The notes beneath the pieces were generated by a model. That model made no database searches. It saw only the letters and a program-made list of their open reading frames with translations, and had not been told where the DNA came from. Source: Flavobacteriaceae bacterium UBA1682 (lineage in GTDB: Bacteria > Bacteroidota > Bacteroidia > Flavobacteriales > Flavobacteriaceae). From it: a stretch of 64,000 bases of DNA. Each line of letters starts with the position of its first letter. Position 1 is the stretch's first letter. The stretch spans positions 69,686-133,685 of the forward strand of contig DCKE01000027.1 of NCBI GenBank assembly GCA_002320285.1. Reading direction: 5' to 3'. Positions 49,485-58,405 of the stretch are shown one piece after another. The translations under genes were made by a program, and so were the position numbers.

Positions 49485-50348
49485 ATGAGACAACTTAAAA
49501 TTACCAAACAGGTTACCAATAGAGAGACAGCTTCGTTGGATAAATACTTGCAAGAAATTGGTAAAGTAGATTTGATTACTGCGGATGAAGAAGTGGAATT
49601 GGCGCAAAAGATAAAAGCTGGTGATCAACGAGCTTTAGAGAAATTGACCAAAGCGAATTTAAGATTTGTTGTATCGGTAGCAAAACAGTATCAGAATCAA
49701 GGATTGACACTTCCCGATTTAATTAATGAAGGAAATTTAGGATTAATTAAGGCGGCTCAACGTTTCGATGAAACTCGTGGATTTAAATTTATATCCTATG
49801 CTGTTTGGTGGATTAGACAATCTATTCTTTCTGCTTTGGCAGAACAGTCTAGAATCGTTAGATTGCCATTGAATAAGATTGGTTCTATCAATAAGATTAA
49901 TAAAATGTATGCTTTGTTGGAGCAATCCAATGAGCGACCACCTTCTGCAGAAGAAATTGCAAAAGAATTGGACATGACAGTGAATGACGTTAAAGAGAGT
50001 ATGAAAAACTCGGGACGTCACCTATCTATGGATGCTCCTTTAGTGGAAGGAGAGGATTCAAACCTATACGACGTTTTGCGTTCTGGTGAATCCCCTAACC
50101 CAGATAGAGAATTGATACATGAATCTCTACGTACGGAAATCGAAAGAGCCTTGGAAACGTTGACCCCTCGTGAAGCAGACGTCGTTCGTTTGTATTTTGG
50201 ATTGGGAGACCAGCATCCAATGACTTTAGAGGAGATTGGTGAGACTTTTGACCTGACTCGTGAAAGGGTTCGTCAGATTAAAGAAAAGGCTATAAGAAGG
50301 CTTAAACACACTTCAAGAAGTAAGATTTTAAAAACGTATTTAGGTTAA
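49485..50348 (+). CDS. rpoD: Primary RNA polymerase sigma factor (RpoD/SigA type)
   Basis: A 287-residue housekeeping sigma factor. It contains region 1.2 (about 15-50), region 2 (about 50-125: ANLRFVVSVAKQYQNQGLTLPDLINEGNLGLIKAAQRFDETRGFKFISYAVWWIRQSI), region 3 (about 130-205) and region 4 (about 220-285: LTPREADVVRLYFGLG..., TLEEIGETFDLTRERVRQIKEKAIRRLKH). Region 1.1 and the non-conserved insert of E. coli sigma-70 are absent, as in other Bacteroidota whose sigma reads TAnnTTTG promoters. Its own upstream region lacks an exact TAnnTTTG and instead has TATAAT at 49435-49440. Confidence 0.95.
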   Translation: MRQLKITKQVTNRETASLDKYLQEIGKVDLITADEEVELAQKIKAGDQRALEKLTKANLRFVVSVAKQYQNQGLTLPDLINEGNLGLIKAAQRFDETRGFKFISYAVWWIRQSILSALAEQSRIVRLPLNKIGSINKINKMYALLEQSNERPPSAEEIAKELDMTVNDVKESMKNSGRHLSMDAPLVEGEDSNLYDVLRSGESPNPDRELIHESLRTEIERALETLTPREADVVRLYFGLGDQHPMTLEEIGETFDLTRERVRQIKEKAIRRLKHTSRSKILKTYLG

Positions 50349-50353
50349 TATAT

Positions 50354-50388
50354 AAAGCGGCACCCAAAGGATGCCGCTTTTTTTTTAG
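50354..50388 (+). terminator. Terminator after rpoD
   Basis: Stem AAAGCGGCA / TGCCGCTTT extended by two more pairs around a short loop, then a run of nine T. Confidence 0.88.
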
Positions 50389-50423
50389 TTACTTCTGCAC
50401 GTCTTGGGGAAGATCGAAATAGG

Positions 50424-50456
50424 TTGAACTCAGTTTTTTAGAAATTCGTATATTTG
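50424..50456 (+). promoter_or_regulatory. TTG-N22-TAnnTTTG promoter for rpe
   Basis: TTG at 50424-50426, 22-bp spacer, TATATTTG at 50449-50456, 20 nt before the rpe start codon. Confidence 0.65.
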
Positions 50457-50476
50457 TACAAACACAACAACAGTTT

Positions 50477-51136
50477 ATGAAAAACACTTTAATTGCGCCA
50501 TCTATTTTGGCGGCAGACTTTGCGAATTTACAACGCGATATTGAGATGGTAAACGAAAGTCAAGCTGATTGGTTTCATATCGATATCATGGATGGCGTTT
50601 TTGTACCAAATATTTCTTTTGGTATGCCAGTTTTGGAGGCTATTGCCAGACATGCGAAGAAAACCATAGATGTGCATTTGATGATAGTAGATCCAGATCG
50701 ATATATCACGACTTTTAAAAATTTGGGAGCGGATGTTCTAACGGTACACTATGAAGCTTGTACGCATTTGCATCGAACACTTCAGGCTATAAAAGCTACG
50801 GGTATGCAAGCGGGTGTGGCTTTAAATCCACATACTCCTGTTGCCGTTTTGGAAGATGTGATACGAGACATTGATTTGGTTTGTATCATGAGTGTAAATC
50901 CTGGATTTGGAGGGCAAAGTTTTATTGAAAATACCTATGAAAAGGTTCGTAAATTAAAAGCGTTGATTGAGTCTAAAGGTGCTTCTACAAAGATTGAAAT
51001 CGATGGAGGGGTAACCGACAAAAATGCAAAACAGTTAGCAGATGCCGGAGCAGATGTTTTGGTGGCAGGGAGTTTTGTATTTGGATCAGTAGCGCCTTTA
51101 GAGACGATTTCCAATTTAAAATCGCAATTGTCTTAA
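50477..51136 (+). CDS. rpe: Ribulose-phosphate 3-epimerase
   Basis: A 219-residue TIM-barrel enzyme of the pentose phosphate pathway that interconverts ribulose-5-phosphate and xylulose-5-phosphate. Catalytic and metal-binding blocks are visible: APSILAADFANL (N-terminus), WFHIDIMDGVFVPNISFG (His and Asp ligands), VHLMIVDP, VHYEAC, CIMSVNPGFGGQSF, and EIDGGVTDKNAKQLADAGADVLVAGSF. Monocistronic, with its own promoter and terminator. Confidence 0.97.
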   Translation: MKNTLIAPSILAADFANLQRDIEMVNESQADWFHIDIMDGVFVPNISFGMPVLEAIARHAKKTIDVHLMIVDPDRYITTFKNLGADVLTVHYEACTHLHRTLQAIKATGMQAGVALNPHTPVAVLEDVIRDIDLVCIMSVNPGFGGQSFIENTYEKVRKLKALIESKGASTKIEIDGGVTDKNAKQLADAGADVLVAGSFVFGSVAPLETISNLKSQLS

Positions 51137-51153
51137 TTAAGAAAATAAAATGA

Positions 51154-51190
51154 AAAAAGGGATTGTCTTCGTATAAGACAATCCCTTTTT
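51154..51190 (+). terminator. Terminator after rpe
   Basis: Perfect 16-bp stem (51154-51169 / 51175-51190) with a 5-nt loop; strong. Confidence 0.9.
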
Positions 51191-51242
51191 CTATTCTGGT
51201 ATCTAAGCTTAATTTTTTTTTGATCAGTTAGCGGTTGTTAGA

Positions 51243-51367
51243 TATCAGTGATCAGGTATCAGAGATCAGTCCGATTCTCGATTTCTAGTTACTGATTTCT
51301 GATCACTCTTAAACCAAACTGATAAACCCACCGAAAGCTTCGATTACCGATTCTCGAGTAACCGATC
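51243..51367. repeat. Cluster of short direct and inverted repeats between rpe and groEL
   Basis: Two 13-mers (TATCAGTGATCAG at 51243, TATCAGAGATCAG at 51257) lie 14 bp apart. Their reverse-complement core CTGATCAC is at 51299-51306. CCGATTCTCGA occurs at 51271-51281 and 51347-51357. No open frame crosses it. It lies between two terminators, so it is probably untranscribed. Confidence 0.7.
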
Positions 51368-51371
51368 AAAA

Positions 51372-51399
51372 AAAAAGCGGCTTTGAAAAGCCGCTTTTT
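51372..51399 (-). terminator. Terminator after groEL
   Basis: 12-bp stem AAAAAGCGGCTT / AAGCCGCTTTTT with TGAA loop, 19 bp past the groEL stop; A run gives the T tract on the minus strand. Confidence 0.87.
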
Positions 51400-51417
51400 A
51401 TAGATTATATAAAGATA

Positions 51418-53046
51418 TTACATCATTCCTGGCATACCGCCTCCCATTGGCATACCGCCTCCGTTTTCATCTTTAATTTCTACTAAAGCACATTCAGTAG
51501 TTAAGATCATACCGGAAACTGAAGCTGCATTCTCCAAAGCTACACGGGTAACTTTTTTAGGATCGATAATTCCAGCAACAAGCATATCAACATATTCGTT
51601 TGTTTTGGCATTATATCCGAAGTTACCAGTACCTTCTAATACTTTTGCTACAACTACTGAACCTTCTAGACCAGCATTTTCAACAATAGTTCTCAAAGGA
51701 GATTCGATAGCTCTTGCAACGATCTGAACTCCGGTTTCCTCATCTGCAGAGATGGTTTGAACTTGCGCTAATACAGATTTTGCTCTTAATAAGGCAACAC
51801 CTCCACCAGCAACAATTCCTTCTTCTACGGCAGCTCTAGTAGCGTGTAATGCATCATCCACACGGTCTTTCTTTTCTTTCATTTCGACTTCAGATGCCGC
51901 TCCAACATATAGAACAGCTACTCCTCCAGCTAATTTAGCCAAACGCTCTTGTAATTTTTCTTTATCATAGTCAGAAGTGGTTGTTTCCATCTGAGCTTTG
52001 ATTTGATTTACTCTGTTTTTGATTAGTTCTGCTTGTCCTGCACCACTAACAATCGTAGTATTGTCCTTGTCTATGTTAACTCTTTTACAAGTTCCCAACA
52101 TATCTAAAGTAGTATTCTCTAAAGTGTATCCTTGCTCTTCAGCGATCACAACTCCTCCTGTTAGGATGGCGATATCTTCTAACATGGCTTTTCTTCTGTC
52201 TCCAAAACCAGGAGCTTTTACAGCTGCTATTTTTAGAGCTCCTCTTAATTTGTTTACGACTAAAGTTGACAAAGCTTCGCCATCAACATCTTCAGCAATA
52301 ATTAAAAGGGGTTTTCCAGATTGAGCAACTGGTTCTAATATCGGTAAAAGTTCTTTTAACGAAGAAACTTTTTTATCGTATAATAAGATATAGGGGTCAT
52401 CGAGTTCTACTTCCATTTTTTCCGAGTTAGTCACGAAATATGGAGATAGGTATCCTCTGTCGAATTGCATACCCTCGACAACGTCGACATAAGTTTCCGT
52501 TCCCTTAGCTTCTTCAACGGTGATAACACCTTCTTTTCCTACTTTTTGAAAAGCTTGAGCGATTAATTCGCCAATTACATCATCATTGTTTGCAGAGATG
52601 GATGCGATCTGTTTTATCTTTTCCATAGAACTGCCTACTTCTTGAGCTTGTTGTCCTAATTCGGCAACAATAGCTTCAACGGCTTTGTCTATTCCGCGTT
52701 TCAAATCCATTGGATTTGCACCTGCGGCAACGTTTTTTAATCCTTCTTTTACGATAGCTTGAGCTAAAACAGTTGCAGTAGTAGTACCGTCACCTGCTAA
52801 ATCATTGGTTTTTGAAGCGACTTCTTTAACCATTTGAGCTCCCATGTTTTCAAGGGTATCGGCCAGTTCTATTTCTTTTGCTACAGACACACCATCCTTA
52901 GTAACTGTTGGTGCGCCAAACGATTTTCCTATGATAACATTTCTTCCTTTTGGTCCTAATGTAACTTTTACAGCATTGGCCAAGGCGTCAACACCGCGTT
53001 TTAGACCGTCACGTGCTTCAATTTCAAATTTAATATCTTTTGCCAT
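51418..53046 (-). CDS. groL: Chaperonin GroEL (60 kDa)
   Basis: A 542-residue chaperonin subunit that folds proteins inside the GroEL-GroES cage. Signatures seen: VTLGPKGRNV near residue 30, AGDGTTTATVLAQAI (about 85-99), the apical domain, AAVEEGIVAGGGVALLRA (about 403-420), and the Gly/Met-rich tail GGGMPMGGGMPGMM. Second gene of the groES-groEL operon, 44 bp after groS. No CIRCE inverted repeat is evident upstream. Confidence 0.98.
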   Translation of the reverse strand: MAKDIKFEIEARDGLKRGVDALANAVKVTLGPKGRNVIIGKSFGAPTVTKDGVSVAKEIELADTLENMGAQMVKEVASKTNDLAGDGTTTATVLAQAIVKEGLKNVAAGANPMDLKRGIDKAVEAIVAELGQQAQEVGSSMEKIKQIASISANNDDVIGELIAQAFQKVGKEGVITVEEAKGTETYVDVVEGMQFDRGYLSPYFVTNSEKMEVELDDPYILLYDKKVSSLKELLPILEPVAQSGKPLLIIAEDVDGEALSTLVVNKLRGALKIAAVKAPGFGDRRKAMLEDIAILTGGVVIAEEQGYTLENTTLDMLGTCKRVNIDKDNTTIVSGAGQAELIKNRVNQIKAQMETTTSDYDKEKLQERLAKLAGGVAVLYVGAASEVEMKEKKDRVDDALHATRAAVEEGIVAGGGVALLRAKSVLAQVQTISADEETGVQIVARAIESPLRTIVENAGLEGSVVVAKVLEGTGNFGYNAKTNEYVDMLVAGIIDPKKVTRVALENAASVSGMILTTECALVEIKDENGGGMPMGGGMPGMM

Positions 53047-53090
53047 TTTCTTTCGTTTTTGTTTTTTAATTCTTTTTGATTAACTCTTTT

Positions 53091-53366
53091 TTAGACAATT
53101 GCTAAAATGTCATCCTCACGCATAATTAGATAGTCTTTACCGTCCAATTTTAATTCGGTTCCTGCGTATTTTCCATAAAGAACTGTATCACCTACATTAA
53201 CTGTCATTTCATGATCTTTTGTACCATTTCCTACTGCTACAACTGTACCTCTTTGTGGTTTTTCTTTAGCAGTATCGGGGATAAAAATTCCTGAGGCTGT
53301 TTTGGTTTCAGCTGGTAAAGGTTCTATTAGAACACGATCCGAAAGGGGTTTAATGTTTAATGCCAT
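53091..53366 (-). CDS. groS: Co-chaperonin GroES (10 kDa)
   Basis: A 91-residue co-chaperonin, lid of the GroEL chamber. It begins MALNIKPLSDRVLIEP, has the mobile loop ETKTASGIFIPDTAKEKPQRG (about 20-40) and the roof hairpin. First gene of the operon. The 140-bp upstream region has no exact TAnnTTTG or CIRCE element that I can find, so stress control is not obvious from sequence. Confidence 0.97.
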   Translation of the reverse strand: MALNIKPLSDRVLIEPLPAETKTASGIFIPDTAKEKPQRGTVVAVGNGTKDHEMTVNVGDTVLYGKYAGTELKLDGKDYLIMREDDILAIV

Positions 53367-53455
53367 AATTACTTATTTTTATGAAGTTAATATTATAATA
53401 TCTCCAAGGTTGAATTTTCATAAACTGTGCCAAAGGTCAAACCTGACATTTTATA

Positions 53456-53487
53456 AAAAAAAAATGCCAGCTTGTCAGAGCTGGCAT
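53456..53487 (-). terminator. Terminator after secG
   Basis: Perfect 9-bp stem ATGCCAGCT / AGCTGGCAT with a 6-nt loop. The A run on the plus strand gives a T tract for minus-strand transcripts leaving secG. Confidence 0.85.
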
Positions 53488-53510
53488 GGTATATTATATA
53501 GAAAAGCGTC

Positions 53511-53909
53511 TTAGTTTTTAGGAGCTTCTTGTTCTGCTGGTGTTGTAGTGTTTGCTTCAGGTGTTGCAACTGCTTCTGGAGTTTGTACTGCTCCTTCAGT
53601 TGGTTTAGCTGTAGCAGGTGTAGTAACAGGAGTAGTAGAGATAGCGCTCTCGTCTAAAATTTTAGAATCTCCGCCAAAACCACCGGTAAAACTTAATCCA
53701 GATAATAAAATCAATACGATTAATAATCCTCCAAGGGCCCAAGTACTTTTGTCTAAAAAGTTATTCGTGTTCTTTACACCACCAACAACTGTTGATCCAC
53801 CGAAAGAAGAGTCCAAACCTCCTCCTTTAGGATTTTGTACCATGATAACTACGATTAGTAATAAACAAACAATTGCGATTAATACTAAAAATATTGTAAA
53901 TGTGTTCAT
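53511..53909 (-). CDS. secG: Preprotein translocase subunit SecG
   Basis: A 132-residue protein with two membrane helices (about 3-24 and 56-76) separated by the conserved MVQNPKGGGLDSSFGGS loop, the hallmark of SecG. It assists SecYE/SecA translocation. The C-terminus (about 85-132) is a low-complexity Thr/Pro/Ala/Glu tail (TTPVTTPATAKPTEG type) not found in E. coli SecG. Last gene of the miaB-lptE unit, 6 bp after the TPR-like gene. Confidence 0.93.
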   Translation of the reverse strand: MNTFTIFLVLIAIVCLLLIVVIMVQNPKGGGLDSSFGGSTVVGGVKNTNNFLDKSTWALGGLLIVLILLSGLSFTGGFGGDSKILDESAISTTPVTTPATAKPTEGAVQTPEAVATPEANTTTPAEQEAPKN

Positions 53910-53915
53910 TGTTTT

Positions 53916-54776
53916 TTAATTATTATATTGTTGTAAAGACTTTATATCTAATATTTGGTCTGCAAAGAAACTACTTTTTTCTGGATATTTCAAAATTAAA
54001 ATCTCATAAGCTTGTATCGCTTTTTGATATTTTTTCTGTTCCAGGTAAATTTTTGCCAAGGTTTCGGTCATGATATAACTGTTGTCTTGGTTCGAAACCT
54101 CAATATTTGCGGGAGTTATAACGGAATTCTTTACCGCCACAATCTTTGGATTGGACTCGATGAATTTGTTAATTAATTCTTGTTTTTTTTGTTTTTCGGG
54201 GTCATTAATTTGCTCTTTTGAGGTCTCTTCACGAGCAATTGGGCCCGTTTTTGCCAATTGTAACCACTCTTGAAACGAATATTTTTCATCAGATCCAAAC
54301 GATAAAGGTTTACCAATTTCGAGCTTTTCTTCTAATTCTTCTACGATATTCGTATCGGGAGCGGGGCTGATTGATGTAGTTAATTCATGATCTTCAGCTT
54401 CTGTTTGAATAATGGTTTTTAGCAGTGAAGCTACCAAGGGAGTCGTCTTGGCCGATTCTGAGGCTATTGTTGGATTGGCTTTCGTTTCAAGAATATCTTG
54501 TTGTTGCGGAATGGCTAAATCCAGCGGTTTGTATCCGACAAATTGATCGGAAACAATAAAATCGAAAAGGACATCCCGGTCTGTCGTGTAGGCGGCTGTT
54601 TTTTTGAGTTCTGAATTGTAGCGAAAACTCTTTTGGGTGTAAAGACCTTTTAGTACCAGAACTTTGATCGATTGAAAATAGGGGAATTCGCGTGCAATTT
54701 CTTCTAATTGTACGGTCTTCTCTGGATCGATCTTTTCAGGATGATGTAATAAGGTATGTAGCTCAATTGTGTTCAA
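53916..54776 (-). CDS. Conserved protein with C-terminal TPR-like repeat
   Basis: A 286-residue protein of unknown function, without a signal peptide. The N-terminal part (about 1-75, MNTIELHTLLHHPEKI...VLVLKGLYTQKSFRYNSELKKTAAYT) looks helical. A low-complexity middle follows (95-215), and the last 60 residues (SYIMTETLAKIYLEQKKYQKAIQAYEILILKYPEK) fit one tetratricopeptide repeat pair. Conserved placement between lptE and secG in flavobacteria suggests an envelope-related role, but that is inference. It starts 15 bp after lptE. Confidence 0.75.
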   Translation of the reverse strand: MNTIELHTLLHHPEKIDPEKTVQLEEIAREFPYFQSIKVLVLKGLYTQKSFRYNSELKKTAAYTTDRDVLFDFIVSDQFVGYKPLDLAIPQQQDILETKANPTIASESAKTTPLVASLLKTIIQTEAEDHELTTSISPAPDTNIVEELEEKLEIGKPLSFGSDEKYSFQEWLQLAKTGPIAREETSKEQINDPEKQKKQELINKFIESNPKIVAVKNSVITPANIEVSNQDNSYIMTETLAKIYLEQKKYQKAIQAYEILILKYPEKSSFFADQILDIKSLQQYNN

Positions 54777-54791
54777 AATACCGGGTTTTAG

Positions 54792-55295
54792 TTACCATTT
54801 TGCAAGTGATGCATTAAATACATCTTGAGTGATACGCTCGTAGATTTCATCTAAAGCTGTTGTCAGTTTGGCTCCTACCAATTGCTCGTTACCGGGAAAA
54901 TCAACAAAGTGTGAAAAACGCTTTTCAAAATCATCTTCTGGCGTTTTTTTGTTGATAAATCGCACATTTATTGAAATGTATAAGCGGTTTTGAGCGGCTC
55001 TTTGATCGGCAGTTGCCGTCATCGGAGAAATCCTAAAATCAACTATTTCTCCTTCGTATATTAAATCTCCACCATTATTCGTTAAACTTAAATTCGTTTG
55101 ATTTTGAATGAGATCTTGTAAGGCTAAGGTAAAAGTTCTTTCAATACCAGGCTCGACAAAGGCGGCGGTATTTTGAAAATAATTTACTTGAAACGTTTTT
55201 GCATCGATTTTACCAGTACCGGTGAAGTTATAGTATTTACAACTACTTAGTAGCATACAACAACACAGTAAGAGAAATAGGCTTTTTGTTTTCAT
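54792..55295 (-). CDS. lptE: LPS assembly lipoprotein LptE
   Basis: A 167-residue outer-membrane lipoprotein: signal peptide ending in lipobox LSSC (Cys19), then a compact alpha/beta domain. The pattern YNFTGTGKIDAKTFQVNYFQNTA...ALQDLIQNQTNLSLTNNGGDLIYEGEIVDFRISP is typical of Bacteroidota LptE. LptE plugs the LptD barrel for lipopolysaccharide export. lptD is not in the window. It lies 10 bp after the sigma-54 activator gene. Confidence 0.88.
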   Translation of the reverse strand: MKTKSLFLLLCCCMLLSSCKYYNFTGTGKIDAKTFQVNYFQNTAAFVEPGIERTFTLALQDLIQNQTNLSLTNNGGDLIYEGEIVDFRISPMTATADQRAAQNRLYISINVRFINKKTPEDDFEKRFSHFVDFPGNEQLVGAKLTTALDEIYERITQDVFNASLAKW

Positions 55296-55305
55296 TTTTA
55301 CGGAT

Positions 55306-56592
55306 TTATAAATCGTATTGTTTTATTTTTCTATATAATGTCCTCTCGGAAATTCCAAGCTCATCTGCAGCTGCTTTTCGCTTACCGTGATTGCGTTCGA
55401 GGGCTTTTTTAATCAATTCAATCTCTTTTTCATCGAGGCGCAAGGTTTCTTCTTCTTCGACGGTTTCGGCTAGAAGATAGTGCTCATCTTCGTCTTCAAT
55501 TTCGTTAAATGTGTCTTCATTGTTGTGTTTTTCCAAAGGCAACATTTGGACATTTTGCTCAGACGGATAGGTGCTAGGACTGTTGGATTGAGGCTCTTCA
55601 TGTTGTCCGTAGATGCGTTGAATCAAATTCTTATTGGTCTCTTGTACCTTGACAGCGCTGTCGTTTTTCATCAACTCTAAAGTGAGTTTTTTAAGGTCGT
55701 TCAAGTCGTTTTTCATATCGAAAAGTACCTTGTAAAGAATTTCTCGCTCGTTGCTAAATTCGCTATCGGATTTCTTTCCTGCGACGATGCTCGGTAATTG
55801 ATTCTTGTGATTGGTCGGTAGATATCCTTGTAAAACGCCAAGAGTGATGACTCTTTCTGTTTCTAAAACGGAAATTTGTTCTGCGACGTTTCTCAATTGA
55901 CGGATATTGCCATCCCAACGAAAACGGATCAAATACTGAGCGGCTTGTTCATCTAATCGGATTGGCGGCATTTTATATTTATGAGCAAAATCGGCAGCAA
56001 ACTTTCGAAATAATAGATGAATGTCGTCTCCGCGTTCTCTTAAAGGAGGTAGCAGAATTTCTACGGTGCTTAAACGGTAATATAAATCTTCTCTAAATTT
56101 TCCTTTTTCTATGGCTTCGATCATCTTTACATTGGTAGCAGCTATAATGCGGATATCTGTCTTTTGAACTTTAGACGATCCAACTTTAATGAATTCACCG
56201 TTTTCCAATACTCTTAAAAGGCGTACCTGAGTAGTCAAGGGAAGTTCACCGACTTCGTCTAAGAAAATAGTACCACCATCAGCGACTTCAAAATATCCTT
56301 CTCTGGTTCCTATAGCGCCGGTAAAGGCGCCTTTTTCATGACCGAATAATTCACTGTCTATAGTGCCCTCCGGAATTGCACCACAGTTTACAGCTATATA
56401 TTTCCCGTGTTTTCGATGCGATAAAGCATGAATGATTTTCGGAATACTCTCTTTTCCTACACCGCTCTCTCCTGTAACGAGAACCGAAATATCCGTTGGA
56501 GCAACTTGAATCGCTTTTTCAATGGCTCGATTCAATTTGGGATCGTTTCCGATAATTTCGAAGCGTTGTTTTATGGCTTGTATGCTTTCCAT
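55306..56592 (-). CDS. Sigma-54 interacting transcriptional regulator (AAA+, Fis-type HTH)
   Basis: A 428-residue bacterial enhancer-binding protein without an N-terminal sensory domain: the AAA+ module begins almost at residue 10. Walker A is GESGVGKE (41-48), the sigma-54 contact loop is GAFTGA (88-93), Walker B is GGTIFLDE (106-113). About 130 acidic, low-complexity residues follow (about 255-385), then a Fis-type HTH (LIKKALERNHGKRKAAADELGISERTLYRKIKQYDL). It should activate sigma-54 promoters constitutively or through partner proteins. rpoN is not in this window. It sits between miaB and lptE. Confidence 0.92.
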   Translation of the reverse strand: MESIQAIKQRFEIIGNDPKLNRAIEKAIQVAPTDISVLVTGESGVGKESIPKIIHALSHRKHGKYIAVNCGAIPEGTIDSELFGHEKGAFTGAIGTREGYFEVADGGTIFLDEVGELPLTTQVRLLRVLENGEFIKVGSSKVQKTDIRIIAATNVKMIEAIEKGKFREDLYYRLSTVEILLPPLRERGDDIHLLFRKFAADFAHKYKMPPIRLDEQAAQYLIRFRWDGNIRQLRNVAEQISVLETERVITLGVLQGYLPTNHKNQLPSIVAGKKSDSEFSNEREILYKVLFDMKNDLNDLKKLTLELMKNDSAVKVQETNKNLIQRIYGQHEEPQSNSPSTYPSEQNVQMLPLEKHNNEDTFNEIEDEDEHYLLAETVEEEETLRLDEKEIELIKKALERNHGKRKAAADELGISERTLYRKIKQYDL

Positions 56593-56632
56593 GTATGTGC
56601 GGTATAAGAAAGTTAGTAATTATTATTAGGTG

Positions 56633-58081
56633 TTATTGCATAATCGAACTGTATTCTACAGCCTCACCAATCAGTGTGGCAGAGGTACAGTCGTTTATTT
56701 TTACCATAACGAAATCTCCTACTTGATACTGTTCTTTAGGGAAAACAACTGTAGTGTTTTGTGAATTTCTGCCAGACCAGTGTGCATCGGATTTCTTAGA
56801 GGATTTTTCTATTAATACTTCTACGGTTTGACCGATAAAACGGGCGGTTCTGGTTAAGCTGATTTCTTGTTGTAAGTCGACGATTTCCTGTAGACGTCTT
56901 TTCTTAACTTCTTCTGGAATGTCATCTTCTAATTTACGAGCAGCAAGTGTGCCTGGTCTTTCGGAATATGCAAACATATAACCGAAGTCATAATTGACAT
57001 ATTTTAATAGACTTAGGGTGTCTTGATGGTCTTCTTCTGTTTCGGTTGGAAATCCGGTAATAAGATCGTGTGAGATGGAACAATCCTCGATGATGTCGTG
57101 AATTCGGTCAATCAATTCCATATATTCTTCTCTAGTGTGTTGACGATTCATCTCTTTTAAGATTCTCGTACTTCCCGATTGAACGGGTAAGTGAATATAA
57201 TTGCATACATTATGGTGTTTTGCGATCACGTGAAAAACCTCCTCATGCATATCTTGGGGATTGGAAGTGGAAAAGCGAAAACGGATTTTTGGGTAAGCAA
57301 CTGCACACATTTCGAGTAGTTGAGCAAAATCAACTGCTGTGGCCTTTTGCATTTCACTTGCCTTGATAAAATCCTTTTTTAGACCGCCACCATACCATAG
57401 AAAACTATCCACATTTTGTCCTAAAAGAGTAACCTCTTTAAAACCTCTTTCTGATAAATCCGCTATTTCTTCCAAAATACTTTGTGGATCTCTACTGCGT
57501 TCGCGCCCTCTCGTAAAAGGTACCACACAGAAAGTACACATATTGTCACATCCTCTTGTGATAGAAACAAAGGCGGTAACACCATTACTCAATAAACGAA
57601 CCGGTGAAATATCGCCATAGGTCTCGTCTTTAGATAAAATGACATTGATAGCGTCTCTACCTTCTTCTACCTCTTTTAATAAATTGGGTAAATCTTTGTA
57701 AGCATCTGGGCCTACAACCATATCTACTATTTTCTCTTCCTCTAGGAATTGACTCTTTAAACGCTCTGCCATACAGCCTAAAACGCCGACTTTCATTCCC
57801 GGATTAATTTTCTTTACGGCATTGTATTTTTCAAGGCGTTTTCGAACGGTTTGCTCGGCCTTGTCTCGAATAGAGCAAGTATTTACCAAGACCAAATCAG
57901 CCTCTTCTAAAATTTGAGTGGTGTTAAAGCCTTCATTGGCAAGTATCGAGGCTACAATTTCACTGTCTGAAAAATTCATAGCACATCCGTAACTCTCAAT
58001 AAAAAGTTTTTTAGTATTTCCTGCTTTATGTTCTAAAACAAGGGAAGTTCCTTGTTTAGTTTCCTCAATTACCTTTTCCAT
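56633..58081 (-). CDS. miaB: tRNA-2-methylthio-N6-dimethylallyladenosine synthase MiaB
   Basis: A 482-residue radical SAM methylthiotransferase that adds the 2-methylthio group to i6A37 of tRNA. The N-terminal UPF0004 domain has the cluster cysteines in ESYGCAMN, NTCSIRD and GCMAERL. The radical SAM motif is CDNMCTFC, and a TRAM domain is at about 415-475. First gene of the minus-strand unit miaB - activator - lptE - TPR - secG, with a full promoter upstream. Confidence 0.96.
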   Translation of the reverse strand: MEKVIEETKQGTSLVLEHKAGNTKKLFIESYGCAMNFSDSEIVASILANEGFNTTQILEEADLVLVNTCSIRDKAEQTVRKRLEKYNAVKKINPGMKVGVLGCMAERLKSQFLEEEKIVDMVVGPDAYKDLPNLLKEVEEGRDAINVILSKDETYGDISPVRLLSNGVTAFVSITRGCDNMCTFCVVPFTRGRERSRDPQSILEEIADLSERGFKEVTLLGQNVDSFLWYGGGLKKDFIKASEMQKATAVDFAQLLEMCAVAYPKIRFRFSTSNPQDMHEEVFHVIAKHHNVCNYIHLPVQSGSTRILKEMNRQHTREEYMELIDRIHDIIEDCSISHDLITGFPTETEEDHQDTLSLLKYVNYDFGYMFAYSERPGTLAARKLEDDIPEEVKKRRLQEIVDLQQEISLTRTARFIGQTVEVLIEKSSKKSDAHWSGRNSQNTTVVFPKEQYQVGDFVMVKINDCTSATLIGEAVEYSSIMQ

Positions 58082-58113
58082 ATCTTACTCTAAAGGGGGT
58101 CAAAATCTAGGAG

Positions 58114-58145
58114 CAAAGATACTACATAATAATGTATTCTGACAA
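58114..58145 (-). promoter_or_regulatory. TTG-N21-TAnnTTTG promoter for miaB operon
   Basis: On the minus strand TTG (58145-58143), a 21-bp spacer, and TATCTTTG (58121-58114), 32 nt before the miaB start. The best full match in the window. Confidence 0.7.
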
Positions 58146-58405
58146 GTTGACAGCTTTACATTTAACATTTTTGTTGTAGTCAATATGGTTTATTTACAGT
58201 TTACTGAGAAAAATTGACGTCGTAAATTGTACTGAGAACCTAAAATTATACTTTTAACAAAGAAACGGCTGACTTTTTATTTTTTAGTTAATTTTAAAGG
58301 ATTTGCAGCGGTACAAAACGGTGATATGTGCTAATTTATAGCCGTGAAAACGGCACTTAAAATATTTTTAAAATTTGTAAAAACGCTATATTTAAAAAAT
58401 TCGCA
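58146..58405. other. Intergenic region between divergent miaB and topA
   Basis: AT-rich spacer holding only the two flanking promoters; no gene or hairpin of note is visible. Confidence 0.5.

Noticed and set aside
53367..53455. Possible CIRCE/HrcA operator upstream of groES
   Set aside because: Searched for the TTAGCACTC-N9-GAGTGCTAA inverted repeat; nothing similar is present.
53548..53919. 123-codon open frame on the plus strand antisense to secG
   Set aside because: It mirrors the low-complexity Thr/Ala/Pro tail and helices of SecG; no promoter or family support.
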